A stretch of 64,000 bases of DNA from Rhexocercosporidium sp. MPI-PUGE-AT-0058. Lineage: Eukaryota > Ascomycota > Leotiomycetes > Helotiales. Of the stretch, positions 36,770-49,400 are shown in pieces. Positions within the stretch are counted from its first letter, which is position 1, and every line of letters begins with the position of its first letter. Under the pieces are notes generated by a model. It was not told the origin of the DNA and ran no database searches. It saw only the letters and a program-made list of their open reading frames with translations. The stretch is taken from contig JAGTJL010000033.1 of assembly GCA_020746875.1 (NCBI GenBank), positions 1 through 64,000 on the forward strand, given 5' to 3'. The position numbers and the translations under genes are program-made.

Positions 36770-37705
36770 CCTATACATATGGTAGCGCATATTTGGTTCT
36801 CAGGCTTACGGCGTGGTATAATACCTAAATCCTTCAAGAATACATAACGAGCAGTTAATCTTCTTGCAAATATTCATTCTGGTCCCTTCTTTCCCATAGC
36901 AATTGTACCGTGGAACATCCACGCAGGTCGTTTGCTATATTTATGCTGTAAACAGTCTGCCTGGTATCGATCGGATCCATCAACTTTGCAGGAAACATAC
37001 GACTGTGTGTGTGCCCCTCCAAATGCCCAAACTTCGTCTGAGAATATCTGTAAAAGAGTCGTTCAACAGACCAATTGATTGCCTCAGACGCAAAGTCAAG
37101 ACGCTCTTGACAAACCTCAGGATCGTCCGAAAACCCCTTTCTTTTAGCAACCCTTCGACCGTACCCTACGAGCTTAAAAGCCGTTCGCATTGCCTTTTGT
37201 GTATGTCCTTGAAGCTCGAGTTGAGGAGCAACGTTTGGTATATGCTTAAGACCAACTCGCCGATGGGAAGGTGAAGAAGTAGGCCACTCAACAAGGCGTT
37301 GTCGTTTTGGAGTATTAATTGCAGGCTTTTGAGCACCGCGTTTACGTTGTTGAGGTGTGTTTCGGTGGTCTTTTGCGTGCTGAATTTGCCGGAGGGTATA
37401 GCCTAACTTGAGTTTATCTCTCGTGGGTTGTGGCCGAGCTCTAAAGCAGTCTTGATTCGTATGCGATCGGTGCGTGTTGTTAAAGGTGCATATACTCGTT
37501 TTTGAGACGTACGAGGTGTATCGTCTTGCGTGGAGATCTGCGACTCTCTTCGGGGGCCATTTTGAGAGTCCCAAGTTCGTGTAGAGGCTTGGGAAAGTGG
37601 CACAGGTGAAGGTGAAAGGGCGTTGTCTGAGGCCTGCGAATCAGGAACCTCATATATATAGCGTATAGGTGTCTTCGGCGTGCAAAGAAGGCTTTGAATA
37701 TCCAT
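36770..37705 (-). pseudogene. Tc1/mariner-type transposase relic
   Basis: The minus strand reads an N-terminal tail and then the helix-turn-helix region of fungal Tc1/mariner transposases (TTRTDRIRIKTALELGHN, then GYTLRQIQHAKDHRNTPQ, then KRQRLVEWPTSSP). The start of the catalytic domain follows (ERLDFASEAINWS, then GTHTQSYV, then KRPAWMFHGTIAMGKKGPE). At least two frameshifts are required, near 37,405 and near 37,060. The protein is cut off before the second and third acidic residues of the triad can be found. Inactive fragment. Confidence 0.7.
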
Positions 37706-38310
37706 TGTATCGTCTGCGAAGGTAGTTACGAGCGTAGTTGTGTTGTAAAGACGAAGTTGAGTTGCTTGCTACGAGCTTCACTTTTCTGCCGGCAGAGTGT
37801 CACGTGCGTGAAACGTGCGTCATTTCTAGAGGTTTCTACGATGATTTGGTTGGCTCGAAGCCCTGTTCTACCCCTGATGCAGACCTTCTAAATTCCCTGC
37901 AAAACCCCTCCGAATAACATTACAAGTATTCAGGGGTAGGGGATAGTATCTAAATGGTTGATCGAAGGAGCTTCTGGTCCTAGATTTCTGCCATCCACTT
38001 TCCTGTTCCTTCAGCTTCCCCCTCAGCGACAAGACCAAACCATGTCTCAATCGAGCGTAGATTTCGCATATCCTACGTCAACTATAAACTTCCAGAATTC
38101 CTGCGGTAAGCCTGAGCGATTGACAGGTCTTGCGCGCTAACAGTGATGCAACACGATGTTATTGCCGCGAGGCTGCCGCGAGGCTGAGTGCGCCAGCCTC
38201 TACGCGACGTCTTCTCCCAAATCTTCACCCAACTTCGCATCTATGCCAACTCAACAGCTCAATAACCATCAAAAGCCTTCTCTCTTACGATCGTCGAAAC
38301 AACTCGAATA
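37706..38310 (+). promoter_or_regulatory. 5' leader shared with a second HET gene
   Basis: The roughly 350 bp before the ATG at 38,311 align with the region before the ATG at 63,877. Shared blocks include GAGGCTGCCGC, GAGTGCGCCAGCCTC, CTTCGCATCTATGCCAACT and CTACAGTA around the start. Such long upstream conservation shows that the two genes descend from one duplicated unit including the promoter. Short frames within it are unlikely to be genes. Confidence 0.6.
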
Positions 38311-41300
38311 ATGCGTCTGCTACAGTATAACGAGGACGGCGATTTGAGCCTGACTCAGTTCTTCGAGAGCGATATACCTAAGTATGCTATACTCTCGCAC
38401 ACATGGGGACCGGAGGAGGAGGAGGTCACCTTCAGGGATGTGAGGAAGCGGAATGGAACGAGCAAGACCGATTTTGGCAAGACCGGTTTTGACAAGATCC
38501 AATTCTGCGGAGAACGGGCCAGACAAGATGGCTTGCATTACTTCTGGGTTGACACATGCTGTATCGACAAAGCGAGCAGTGCTGAACTCGCAGAGGCCAT
38601 AAACTCTATGTTCCGCTGGTACCGTGATGCTTCCAAATGCTACGTCTTCATGTCGGATGTTCCGAGAGCGGACGTCGACACCACCCACCAGCTGTCGTGG
38701 GAATCCGCATTCCAAACAAGCAGATGGTTTACGCGAGGCTGGACCCTTCAAGAGCTTATTGCTCCGACATCAGTTGAGTTCTTCTCTAAGAATCAGGAGC
38801 TACTGGGCAATAAGGCCTCCTTAGAACGACATATTTGCGAGATAACAGGAATTCCTACCAAAGCTCTTCGAGGAGGCCCTTTAGCTGAGTTCGGCGCAAC
38901 CGAACGAATAGCATGGGCAGGAACTCGTCAGACTACTCGCGAAGAAGATATGGCATACTCGTTGCTAGGCATCTTTGACGTTCACATGCCGCTTATCTAC
39001 GGCGAAGGGAAAGATAAGGCATTGCAGCGACTCCGAGAAGAGATTGATAAGGCTTCAAAGGGCAAGTCCTTCTCTTTTGTCAATAGCATTCATCAAAATT
39101 AAAAGGCAGGTTTTGGGTCTATGAAGCTGCTGACTATAGTAGGGATCCAGCGCGAGGACTTCTCAGTCGTCTTCAGCCTCTCTAATGTTTCCGACGTTGA
39201 ACATTTCGTAGGCAGAGAGGCAGAACTCCAAGAGATGTACAAGGCACTTAGCGGCGATGGATCCCGCCGAACAGTTGTTCTTCATGGTCTGGGCGGAATC
39301 GGCAAGACACAACTTAGTGCTGCATATGCGAAGCGGCACAAGGACAGCTACTCGGCGATATTCTGGCTGAACATCAAAGATGAGAATTCTTTAAAGCAGA
39401 GCTTTGCTAAGATGGCCAGACAGATAGCACGAGAACACCCCTCGGCTCTTCGGCTTAGCAGCGTGGATACGAATGAAAGCCTCGACGAGGTTATTGATGA
39501 TGTCAAAATGTGGCTGAGTCAGCCAAACAATACGCGATGGTTGATGGTCTTCGACAATTACGATAACCCCAAATTACGCAGCAACTCGGATCCTACGGCT
39601 ATGGATATTCGAAACTTTTCCCCCGAATCACATCAAGGGTCGATTATTATCACAACGCGGTTGTCAGCTGTTAGAATTGGTCATTCTATCCATATTCGGA
39701 AGCTTGGCGATGTACGTGATAGTCTTGAGATTTTGTCAAACGTTTCGAGGCGGGAAGGACTGAGAACTGGTAAGAACGTTCTACATTTCTGTGATACGGA
39801 TCTAATTTTAATAATAGATCCCCATGCTATCATCCTTGCGAGAGAATTAGATGGACTGCCTCTTGCACTGGCTACTGCCGGAGTGTATCTCGATCAAGTC
39901 GCGGTAAGTCTTTCGGACTATTTACGTCTATACAAGCAGTCGTGGGTGCAACTCCAAGAATCGAGTCCGGAACTGGACTCGTACGAAGACCGAACACTCT
40001 ACTCTACATGGCAGATATCATTCGATCACGTCAAACAGCAAAATGATCTCTCTGCTAAGCTTCTTTGCTTCTGGGCGTACTTCGATAGCCAGGATCTCTG
40101 GTTAGAGCTTCTACAGCACAGTGACTGGAACGATCCAGGCTGGGTACGAGAACTGACGAAAGACGAAGTAAACTTCCATAAAGCGGTGCGGGTATTAAGT
40201 GACCACGGGCTTGTGGAGGTAGACATGTCTTCGCAAGAATTACACGAGTCACGAGGGTACAGCATTCATGGGTGCGTTCATTCGTGGACAATCCACGTTC
40301 TTAACCAAGCGTGGGATTACGATCTTGCCAGGCTAGCTGTGAAGTTTGTCGGATCACATGTTCCGGGAGAGCAGACTGGTCGGCCGTGGCTGACACAACG
40401 ACGGCTTCTCCAGCATGCAGGGAGATATTTGTATATATTTTCGAATAGCTTGGTAATAGACGATGAAATGGTATGGGCATGTCACAACCTAGGGCACCTC
40501 TACACCGACCAGGGAAAGGTAGTCGAGGCCAAGCGTATGTACCAGCGGCTTCTCCAGCATGCAATAAGATATTTGTATATGTTTTCGAACAGCTTGGTAA
40601 TAGACGATGAAATGGCATGGGCATGTCACAACCTAGGGCTCCTCTATACCAGCCAAGGCAAGCTAGTCGAGGCCGAGCAGATGCACCAGCGGGCGCTGCA
40701 AGGCAAGGAAAAGGCATGGGGTCCAGAGCACACGTCGACGCTTGACACGGTTAACAACCTGGGGCTCCTCTACGCTGCCCGGGGCAAGCTTGTCGAGGCC
40801 GAACAGATGTACCAGCGAGCGCTGCAAGGCTACGAGAAGGCATGGGGTCTGGAGCACGCGTCAACTCTTGACACGGTTAACAACCTAAGGGTCCTCTATA
40901 CTAATTAAGGCAAGCTAGTCGAGGCCGAACAGATGTATCAGCGGGCGTTGCAAGGCTACGAGAAGGCACGGGTTCCAGAGCACACGTCAACGCTTAATAC
41001 AGTCAATAACCTAGGCATCTATACCAACCAAGGCAAGCTAATCGAGGCCGAGCAGATGCACCAGCGGGCGCTACAAGGCTACGAGAAGGCATGGGAACCC
41101 GAGCACATGTCAATGCTTAACACAGTTAACAACCTAGGGCTCCTCTACGCTGCCCAGGGCAAGCTTGTCGAGGCCGAGCAGATGTACCAGCGAGCGCTGC
41201 AAGGCTACGAGAAGGCACGGGGTCCAGAGCACACGTCGACGCTTAACACGGTTAACAACCTGGGGCTCCTCTACGCTGCCCAAGGCAAGCTAGCCGAGGC

Positions 41301-42348
41301 CGAGCAGATGCACCAGCGGGCGCTGCAAGGCAAAGAGAAGGCACGGGGTCCAGAGCACACGTCGACGCTTGACACAGTCAACAACCTAAGGCTCCTCTAC
41401 GTTGATTAGGGCAAGCTAGCCGAGGCCGAGCAAATGTACCAGCGGGCGCTGCAAGGCTATGAGAAGGCATGGGGTGCGGAGCACACGTCGACGCTTAACA
41501 CAGTCAACAACCTAGGGCTCCTCTACGTTGATCAGGGCAAGCTAGCCGAGGCCGAGCAGATGTACCAGCGGGCGCTGCAAGGCTACGAGAAGGCACGGGG
41601 TCCAGAGCACACGTCGACGCTTGACACGGTTAACAACCTAGGGCTCCTCTACGCTGCCCAAGGCAAGCTAGCCGAGGCCGAGCAAATGTACCAGCGGGCG
41701 CTACAAGGCTATGAGAAGGCATGGGGTGCGGAGCACACGTCGACGCTTAACACAGTCAACAACCTAGGGCTCCTCTACGTTGATTAGGGCAAGCTAGCCG
41801 AGGCCGAGCAGATGTACCAGCGGGCGCTGCAAGGCTACGAGAAGGCCCGTGGCCCAGAGCACACTTCCACACTCACCACGGTGGGCAACATGGGCCGTGT
41901 CCTCCAAAAACGGTGCTATGCGGCTGCTAAGTTCTCAAGCCGTAACATTGTGCTTGCGTACATCAAGCAGGTGGCCAGCCTTTGCATCAGATTTCCACAC
42001 TCAAGATTTACGCTATTTGATTATGTTAGGCGGGCGTTCGCCTGGGTAGGAGATAATGAAATGTCTGCAGTTGCCTTTGCACATCAATTGGCCCTTAGCT
42101 CATCTGAATACAATGCAAGTTGTGATAGCTGTAATACCAGGTTATGTGTCGAATCGAGTCGATTGGTATGCACGGTTTGTGAAGACATGGATTTATGCAA
42201 ACGCTGTTTTGATAAATTGGAAAGCAATGGGCTTGGAGAAATTTCTTTTTCGTGTCAAGGCCATAAATTCCTTGGATTGAATGGTGCTAGTATAGTGAGG
42301 TCTTCTTCAACTGATAACGCGACACAGTGGTTGATGGGTATACTGTAG
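38311..42348 (+). pseudogene. HET/NB-ARC/TPR/ZZ-finger NLR with three stop codons
   Basis: One reading frame encodes, in order: an N-terminal HET domain (YAILSHTWG, YFWVDTCCID, RWFTRGWTLQELIAP); an NB-ARC ATPase with P-loop LHGLGGIGKTQLS, Walker B RWLMVFDNYDN, ITTR and GLPLALA; about ten nearly identical 42-residue TPRs; and a C-terminal ZZ-type zinc finger (CDSC, CTVCEDMDLCKRC, then GHKF). A TAA at 39,100 probably lies in a phase-0 intron (about 39,079-39,150, branch CTGAC). A canonical 48-bp intron fits at 39,770-39,817. Inside the TPR array, TAA at 40,906 and TAG at 41,407 and 41,785 replace a Gln codon kept in the other repeats. Such NLRs trigger fungal incompatibility or cell-death responses. 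If translated, this one would end after about two full repeats. Confidence 0.8.
40650..41890 (+). repeat. TPR-encoding 126-bp tandem array
   Basis: About ten units of 126 bp (one unit is a codon shorter) encode the pattern QGKLxEAEQMYQRALQGYEK, then A.GPEHTSTL, then TVNNLGLLY. Pairwise identity is very high, with variation concentrated at a few positions (W/R, GP/GA, D/N, AA/VD/TN). This suggests concerted evolution by unequal exchange, as reported for repeat domains of fungal NLRs. A more diverged pair of longer units precedes the array at 40,390-40,640. Confidence 0.9.
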
Positions 42349-42536
42349 TAGACTATAGACATAGCGGCGCAAATATTTTACGTTTTGTGAATCGACCGGC
42401 CAAGAGAGAGTGTTGTCACCCCATGTGTAAGTCTCAGGGGTTTGTTCTCAAACACTTGGAGGATTTCAAAGGCCATGTACAGACAGTGCACGGCATCAGG
42501 TTTCGGGAGCCAAGGTTTGTGCGTTCCACAAAATAG
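42345..42536 (+). pseudogene. C2H2-like tail resembling the recombinase C-terminus
   Basis: A frame ending at 42,536 contains CCHPMCKSQGFVL, then FKGHVQTVHGIRFREP. This matches the spacing of the DUF3435 recombinase tail at 24,560-24,680 (CDHPVCKAEGLVL, then FKHHVATVHKVDLRPP). No recombinase core precedes it; the upstream sequence is the end of the NLR gene. It may be a fragment of another DUF3435 gene or an exon fusing this finger to the NLR. It is too short to decide. Confidence 0.5.
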
Positions 42537-42791
42537 ACTGCGTTCCATTTCATCTATAGATTTCCTCTTGTTCATGTTTGCTCTGTCTGAGGGTAGGAAT
42601 TCGAATCAGATTCAATAAGATACTTTCTTTGACTAAAGAGGAGAAGTCCAGCTGCCAATATGGTTGTGGCCACAAGAGAAATTATGCCATTCGACCAGCT
42701 CATTCACCTTGACTAGATGTTTCCAGAAACTACCAACATCTCAATAAAAGAGGGAAAACCGCACTCCTGTAAGATATAGTCACTTAAAAGT

Positions 42792-42892
42792 TTTTGGTGA
42801 GCACAGACCACCTCGTCCATTTTTGGCGTCGGCGCCTAGCTCCTTTGTCACCCTTATACTCCGAAGTACCTTCCGTACCTGGGCAACCTCCA
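42792..42892 (-). repeat. 100-bp terminal repeat, copy A
   Basis: On the minus strand this reads GGTTGCCCAGGTACGG, then GGTACTTCGGAGTA, then GCGCCGACGCCAAAAATGGA, then GTGGTCTGTGCTCACC. The same order recurs on the plus strand at 54,496-54,573. It abuts the TTAA that borders the piggyBac element, so it is probably the end of an older element into or next to which piggyBac inserted. Confidence 0.7.
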
Positions 42893-45134
42893 TTAAAGCT
42901 ATCCCAAGATGTGGCAGTTCGCGTACCTCTTTTAGCGCCTTGGCAAGCATTTCCCCTACTAAAAATCGAGGGTATTTAGATTTAAATCACAATATCTTTA
43001 TTCTGTGCTATAATACCGGGCAAAGTAGGTGTTATCTTTATATAGTGAGACTATATAGACTTTATAGCTAAATATAGACTTTTTTTTGCATTTAGATCTC
43101 TTAATATTTAGTAGAATATTCGTCGAAAGCTCTCTTAGAATCTTCTTCTTTACTACTCGGGATACACCCTCTTTAAGGCATATAATATACTCTTTAAAAT
43201 ACTCTATTCGCTTTAAAGCATACTCTTCTCTTTTCTTTGCCTCGTCGATAACGGAGATTTTAAATCTTTTGCGTTTTCGGTAGCTTTCTTTAGTAAAAGC
43301 GAAATACCAGCGAATAAGCTCCGTCTTGAACTCGGTTTAATTAATCTACCGCTTTCCTTTAGGCACTTCCGAGTAATAACTGAGCTTATATACGTTTGTA
43401 ATTGCCGTATTTTTAGTCCACATAACTAATGATTGCTGACCACTTCTCTTATAGATTCGCTGCATAAAATTTGGCTTTTTGAGTTGATTACCTCGATTTA
43501 CAGCACTCATTTAATAGTTATAATCGTTCTTATACTCAGGAATCTTAAGCCAAGCACGAGCGTGTTTTCCGAAGGGTATACGAGCTGTTTTTGCTAAAGT
43601 GGAGGTTTCGGAAGGCCGTCTGCGTAATCTCTTAATCTTTCTTTACGTATTAGAATGTGTCGATATCGAGAGCACTAAAGCATTGTCTTTCTACGCTATT
43701 ATATTAATTAAGTTGTCTTTAGTAGCTTTCGTGTAAAGCGTATCTTAAGGGATTTCATCTTTTTTTATATCTTTGGCTTTTATTTGTGAAAAACGCTTAA
43801 AGATGCCACTTTTAGTTATACACATGCCTATGGCCCTTTAGCCACGCTTTCTATTATATTATAAGAGCTTAATATTTGTAAATAAGTTATTAAGGTAAAC
43901 GACGTTACTTTTGCCTTAATTCGGGAGCCTCTTTATTAAGTGTATTACGATAGCTAAAGATGTGTTGGTGCCGAGAGCTTTAAGTTAAGGTGTAAGGTCC
44001 AATAGTACTGTAGAGTGCCACCACAGTTGTAATTTAAACTGATCTCTAGGGAATCTAAACCAAAGAGCTAGTTACAACATGTATACAACCCCTGAATCAC
44101 GTGGCTAGCCAGCCACCCGTGCTAAGCCCGTCTTGGCACCGAATCACCTTCGTATGGCTATCCTGCTCCTGACATAAGGGACCTTCTATAGACTAAGCTT
44201 TCCTCGATCCGAATCATTCTTTTTCGTACCTTTTCGGTGGAAAACCTAGTCATAAAAGAAGCCCTAATCTGCTAGGACCTAGATCTTATAATCCCGATTA
44301 ATCGGCTTTCCTAAGATTCTTTAATGTATCCTTCGAGCGGCCCTGGTAGCGTGACATAGCCTCATTCACTGTAATATCCCTCCCGGGGATCTATAGCTTA
44401 CGAGAGGTTTCTCGAATATGAGTATTCAGCGGTTCTAGTTAAATATTCATTAGAATAAGTCCCGGATTATTAAATATTACACTTATACGATCAAATATAG
44501 CTTTAAAATCGTGATTCGGATTAGAGGTATAAAGTCGGAATGAGGTATGTAATGCCTCAAACCTCTAAAGGCTTATGATAACTATTAGGGCATAATCCGG
44601 CCATACGAGCTCCTCTAGTTTCCAGTGCCTTCTAGCTTTGTTTTCTTTATAAATACTAATATATATACGTATTCCAATGTATCCATAGGCTTTAGCGAGA
44701 GTCATGAGTTTCCAGTTATTTATCCAGGCATGCGTAAGCACTTTATTCGACTCAAATCTCTTTTAATATTCCCTCTCTTTTCGACTATTAGTATTATCAC
44801 ATATAATCCGCATCTAGTCCTCAAGGAAAAACAATAAGAATATCTCTTATGCGTCGATAGGCTTAATATGTAGTAGTAGGTTAATACGTGAGCGAAAAGG
44901 AGGCAAATCTATAAGTATAAAGCCTGAACTAGTTTTTGTTACGGGATTTAAGTTAGGGCGTATCGTAGTAAGATTTGTGGAATCTACGATAACTTGTTGT
45001 ATAGCTTTTGATGGCATTTTATATAATAATTAATAATAATTATTTGAGTTGTTTATATGCTTTGTTTACTTGTATTTTGCTAGGGTTGCCGCCAAGACGC
45101 TAAAAGAGGGACTGCCACATCTTGGGATAGTTAA
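42893..45134 (-). mobile_element. Degraded piggyBac transposon bounded by TTAA
   Basis: TTAA at 42,893-42,896 and 45,131-45,134 bracket terminal inverted repeats (CTATCCCAAGATGTGGCAG on both strands, reading inwards). The minus strand between 45,017 (ATG) and 42,998 (stop) reads a broken fungal piggyBac transposase. It has WINNWKLM...GYIGIRIYISIYKEN near the start, then IPGRDITVNEAMSRYQGRSK, then VVYLNNLFTNIKLL, then RLRRRPSETSTLAK, then FGKHARAWLKIPEYKNDYNY. The last block is followed by NRGNQL and a basic C-terminus. Several stops and frame changes, many CpA-to-TpA compatible, make it inactive. It is much less degraded than the desert elements. Confidence 0.85.
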
Positions 45135-45472
45135 GTAGAATGAAATAATAATGGCTAAAGAAGAGACATAGGTACAGTAGAAGGCGAATTGGGTGTCGCT
45201 TGTTTTTCAGATAATTATTTTTAGCGAGCTCTATTTCCGGACACGTGTAGCTGTGCACCCCAGCCCAGATGTACTGCATGGTACCACTGCTAACGTTACG
45301 GTAATTGGCACCGCAGCCAATTTTTGCCAACTATTATGGTCTCGCAACCTTCCACATCCTTGCGCGCCTACCCGCCTGCTCTGTGGGCGTACACGCATCA
45401 AAAATGGGAGGAGTTCGGCGTACAGGTTTCTGGGCCATACAGCACGTGCCGCAAGCTTGCTGACAAGTCCAC

Positions 45473-45945
45473 TTATGCCGCCACCAGTGGGTGACAGAAT
45501 TCGTCACGCACCCCTGAAAAATAGCCGAACTTCACCAAATAATCCACTGTTTGAAAATTTATAATTAATTAATAAATAGAGGTATATTAGTACTTCTTTT
45601 TTGCAAATATATACTAACCTGTATTCTATTATTTCCCTGAGTTTCGGGGTAGCATATAAGAGTGTTAAATAGTTATTTAAAGATACCTGTTTTTGCAGGG
45701 AATATTATAGGGAATTTGTAAGTAAAGCCTAAACAAATCTATTACTCTTTAATAAATAGACTTATTTAGAGCTAGTAAATTCGATTTTCATTGCAAACTG
45801 CGAAATAATAAGGGCCACAAATTATTATTATTTTTTATTAGTGGTTGTATCTTTCTAAGGGCCTGAAAGGGGCCGGTTTTGGTGTGTTCTCGCCTAATTT
45901 TAGGCGGTGCGTGACGAATTCGGACACCCACTGGTGCCGCCGATT
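45473..45945. mobile_element. MITE with ~65-bp inverted repeats
   Basis: The left end has ACCAGTGGGTGACAGAATTC, then GTCACGCACC, then GTTCGGCTA/TTTTTC in inverted order. The right end (about 45,880-45,945) is its imperfect reverse complement (GGTGCGTGACGAATTC, then GGACACCCACTGGT). GCCGCC lies directly outside both tips and may be a 6-bp target duplication. The 470-bp unit has an AT-rich interior (45,550-45,850) and no coding capacity. Confidence 0.75.
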
Positions 45946-46484
45946 CAGGTAACTACGGCACCCGCGTGCCCAGATGATGACGTTTTAGGTCTTGACCTCA
46001 AGATGCGCCTCAGTGAAAACGATGCAGGGCTCAATCGCTCATGAAATTCGCTCAAATGGTCCGAATAGCCGCCAAGTCTTCTGCAGCGGCTGGCTTCGAT
46101 TGCCTGGTCTGGCGCATTGCGATATGACCGTGCTACGATCTTTTGCCGTGTCCTTTTTATCTTAAATTGAATCTGATAGGTAGGTGTAAATGCTATTTTT
46201 GGCATCATTCAACGCGCATTCGCTGGCAAGCGCATCGCGAGGCTCTGCCATTTCAACCTCGTTTCCCTTCTCTGAGCATCATCCGTGCTACTCTTCAAAC
46301 CACAGAACTTCGATATCCTGTTTATGCGTTTTGAAACCTTCCTTGGTGTTAGGAACTATACGCCACAGAGCTCTTCTGCGACCGAAACGGTGCGGAGATA
46401 CCATTTGGGAACACGCTACGACAATCGTCAACACGGAAGCCTTCTTTCTCTGCACAGACTCGAATCACGACCAAGGATTGAGTC
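45946..46484 (+). promoter_or_regulatory. Upstream region of the PNP/NACHT/ankyrin gene
   Basis: About 540 bp between the MITE and the NLR start. No separate gene is convincing. It presumably carries the promoter and 5' untranslated region, but no specific element could be pinned down. Confidence 0.4.
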
Positions 46485-49400
46485 ATGTCAAAGAGAGGTC
46501 AACAGCTTGGAGAGAATGGGGGACCCACGTCCGCCGCTGTAAAAAGAAGAAAGGTGGAGGGTGAGGATGGGTCTAAGAAGCTCACACATAACGACTACAC
46601 TGTAGGATGGGTCTGCGCTTTGCCAAAGGAGCTAATCGCGGCAGCCGCCATGCTCGATGAAACACATCCAGACCTTCCGAAGCGTCGCAATGACTACAAT
46701 GCCTATACTCTCGGACGTGTTGGCGGACATAACGTTGTGGTAGCCTGCTTGCCAAAAGGCGAGATCGGCAACAACAACGCAGCAGCTGTCGCGGCTCGCA
46801 TGACCACCACTTTTACGTCGATCAAATTTGGCTTAATGGTCGGTATCGGAGGAGGCGTCCCAAATTCCGTCAGACTTGGTGATATTGTGGTCAGTATACC
46901 AACGGATAAGTTTGGCGGAGTTGTACAATGGGATTTTGGGAAGACGGAACAAGGTGGCGTCTTCAAACGAACCGGAGCATTGAACTGCCCTCCTACTGAG
47001 CTGCTGGCGGCGTTAGCAAAACTAGAAAAAGAGCATGAAATGAAAGGTTCGAAAATACCGCAGTATCTTGAGGAACTGGAGAAGAATTGGCCTCGACTGG
47101 TGCCAAAGTATATAAGATCCGAGTCTTTGAAAGACGTACTCTTTAGAGCAGATTACAACCATGTTGGAAGTTCCGCTATTTGCGATATTGGCACTTCCGG
47201 CAGCGGGGCTAAGGAGGGCGAAGAGGAGGAAGACGACGAGGAGGAGGATGAGGAGGAAGGAGGTCATTGCATCCACTGTGATCAGTCCAAAATCGTCCGC
47301 AGAAAACCCCGGGATATGCGTGTTCATTACGGCCTGATCGCATCCGGCAACCAAGTGATCAAAGACGCGGCATTCCGAGACAAGATTAACACAAAGCTTG
47401 GTGGTAAGGTCCTCTGCTTTGAAATGGAGGCAGCAGGACTGATGAACGACTTCCCGTGCATCGCCATCCGAGGTATTTGCGATTACGCCGACTCGCACAA
47501 GAACAAAGATTGGCAGGAGCATGCTGCGGCTGTGGCTGCGGCATTTGCGAAGGAGCTTCTCTCGGTAGTGCCGCCGCAGGAGGTGGAGCAGATGCCAGCT
47601 ATCAAAAGTAATGGACCCTCTGTCTCCTAGGTTTCATCTTATTTTTTTCCTAGAAGTAATTATGAGTGATAGGGTTAGTGCCTATTTGGTCCTGGAAATT
47701 CGCTAGGGAAATGTTATTATACAGTCCATGCCTTACTAACGATATGCATTTTTGTTAGGATTTGACGAACGACTAAAGAGTATGTCAACGGATATCAAAG
47801 AAGTTGTTTCTCGACAACGAAGTCAAGAGCATCAAGCAATCCTTGACTGGCTCACGGGAATTGACTATGCTCCTCAGCAGACCGACCATATCAAGAGGCG
47901 GCAGCCAGGAACTGGCCAATGGTTCTTGGAGTCTCCAGAGTTCCAAACATGGATGAATACCGATAAGCAAACGCTGTTCTGTCCTGGCATCCCTGGAGCT
48001 GGGAAGACTATCCTCACATCTATTGTCATCGAGGACCTTATTACACGGGCTCAGAACGACCCGAACATTGGGATTGCGTACATCTTTTGTAACTTCCGGC
48101 GGCATGACACACAGAAGGTTGAAGACTTACTCGCAAGTCTCCTGAAACAGCTGAGCCAAGAACGGCCTTCCCTACCCGAAAGCGTGAAAGATCTTTATAG
48201 CCGACATAAGGATAGACGAACCTGGCCAGCATTTAATGAGATCTCAACAGCTCTCCATGCTGTGGTTGTTATGTATTCAAGGGTTTTTATTATTGTCGAC
48301 GCGCTTAATGAATGCCAAGTATCTGACCGCTGCCGGACCAGATTTCTATTAGAACTATTCAGCCTCCAAGCCAGATGTGGAGCAAACGTCTTTGCGACTT
48401 CGAGGTTCAACCCGGAGATCACTAAGAGGTTTAACGGGAACATGTCATTAGAGATCCGTGCTAGCGATGAAGATGTTCGGAAATATCTCGAAGGCCACAT
48501 GTCACAGTTGCCATCTTTTGTTTCACGTAGTGTAGACCTGCAGGAGGAAATTGTGACTAGGATTTTACAAGCTGTTGACGGAATGTACGTGGTACTACGA
48601 CTCTTAGAATTAACAACGCGAACTAATAGTTAGCTAGGTTTCTGCTGGCACAGCTTCATCTGGACTCACTATGTGATAAGGTAACGGATAAAAAGATTAG
48701 ATGCGCATTAGTAAATCTCCCAAAGGGATTGGAAGCATTGGATTATGCCTATCAAGAAGCCATGGAGAGGATCGAAGGCCAGCAACAAGGCTTTCTAATA
48801 CTTGCCAAGCAAGTTCTATCCTGGATCACTTGCGCCCAACGGCCTCTGACCATCTTGGAACTCCAACACGCCCTAGCTCTGGAGCTCAGTGAGTCGGAAC
48901 TCGACAAAAAGAACCTCCCTGAAATCGAAGACATGGTTTCGGTGTGTGCTGGATTAGTTACGGTCGATGAAGAAACCCATATTATCCGCTTGGTCCATTA
49001 CACAACACAGGAATACTTTGAGCGGACCTGGAATTCTTGGTTCCCAAATGCGCAGAAAGACATTACAATGACTTGCGTCACCTATCTAGCATTTAATGCT
49101 TTTGCTACTGGCTTCTGTGAAAACGATAAAGAGTTCAAGGAACGGCTACAACTGAATCCACTTTATGACTATGCGGCGAGAAATTGGGGAAATCATGCTC
49201 ACGCATCTTCAACAGACACGGATCAGTTGATTTTGGAGTTTCTTAGGAGTGAAGCCAAGATCTCCGCTTCCAGTCAGGCGATGATGGCTTCCGGAAGCTA
49301 CAGTCGAGGGGTACCAAAGCAAATGACAGGATTACATCTTGCGGCATACTTCGGACTGACAGAGGCGATGATAGCTTTGCTCAGGAGTGGACATGATTTA

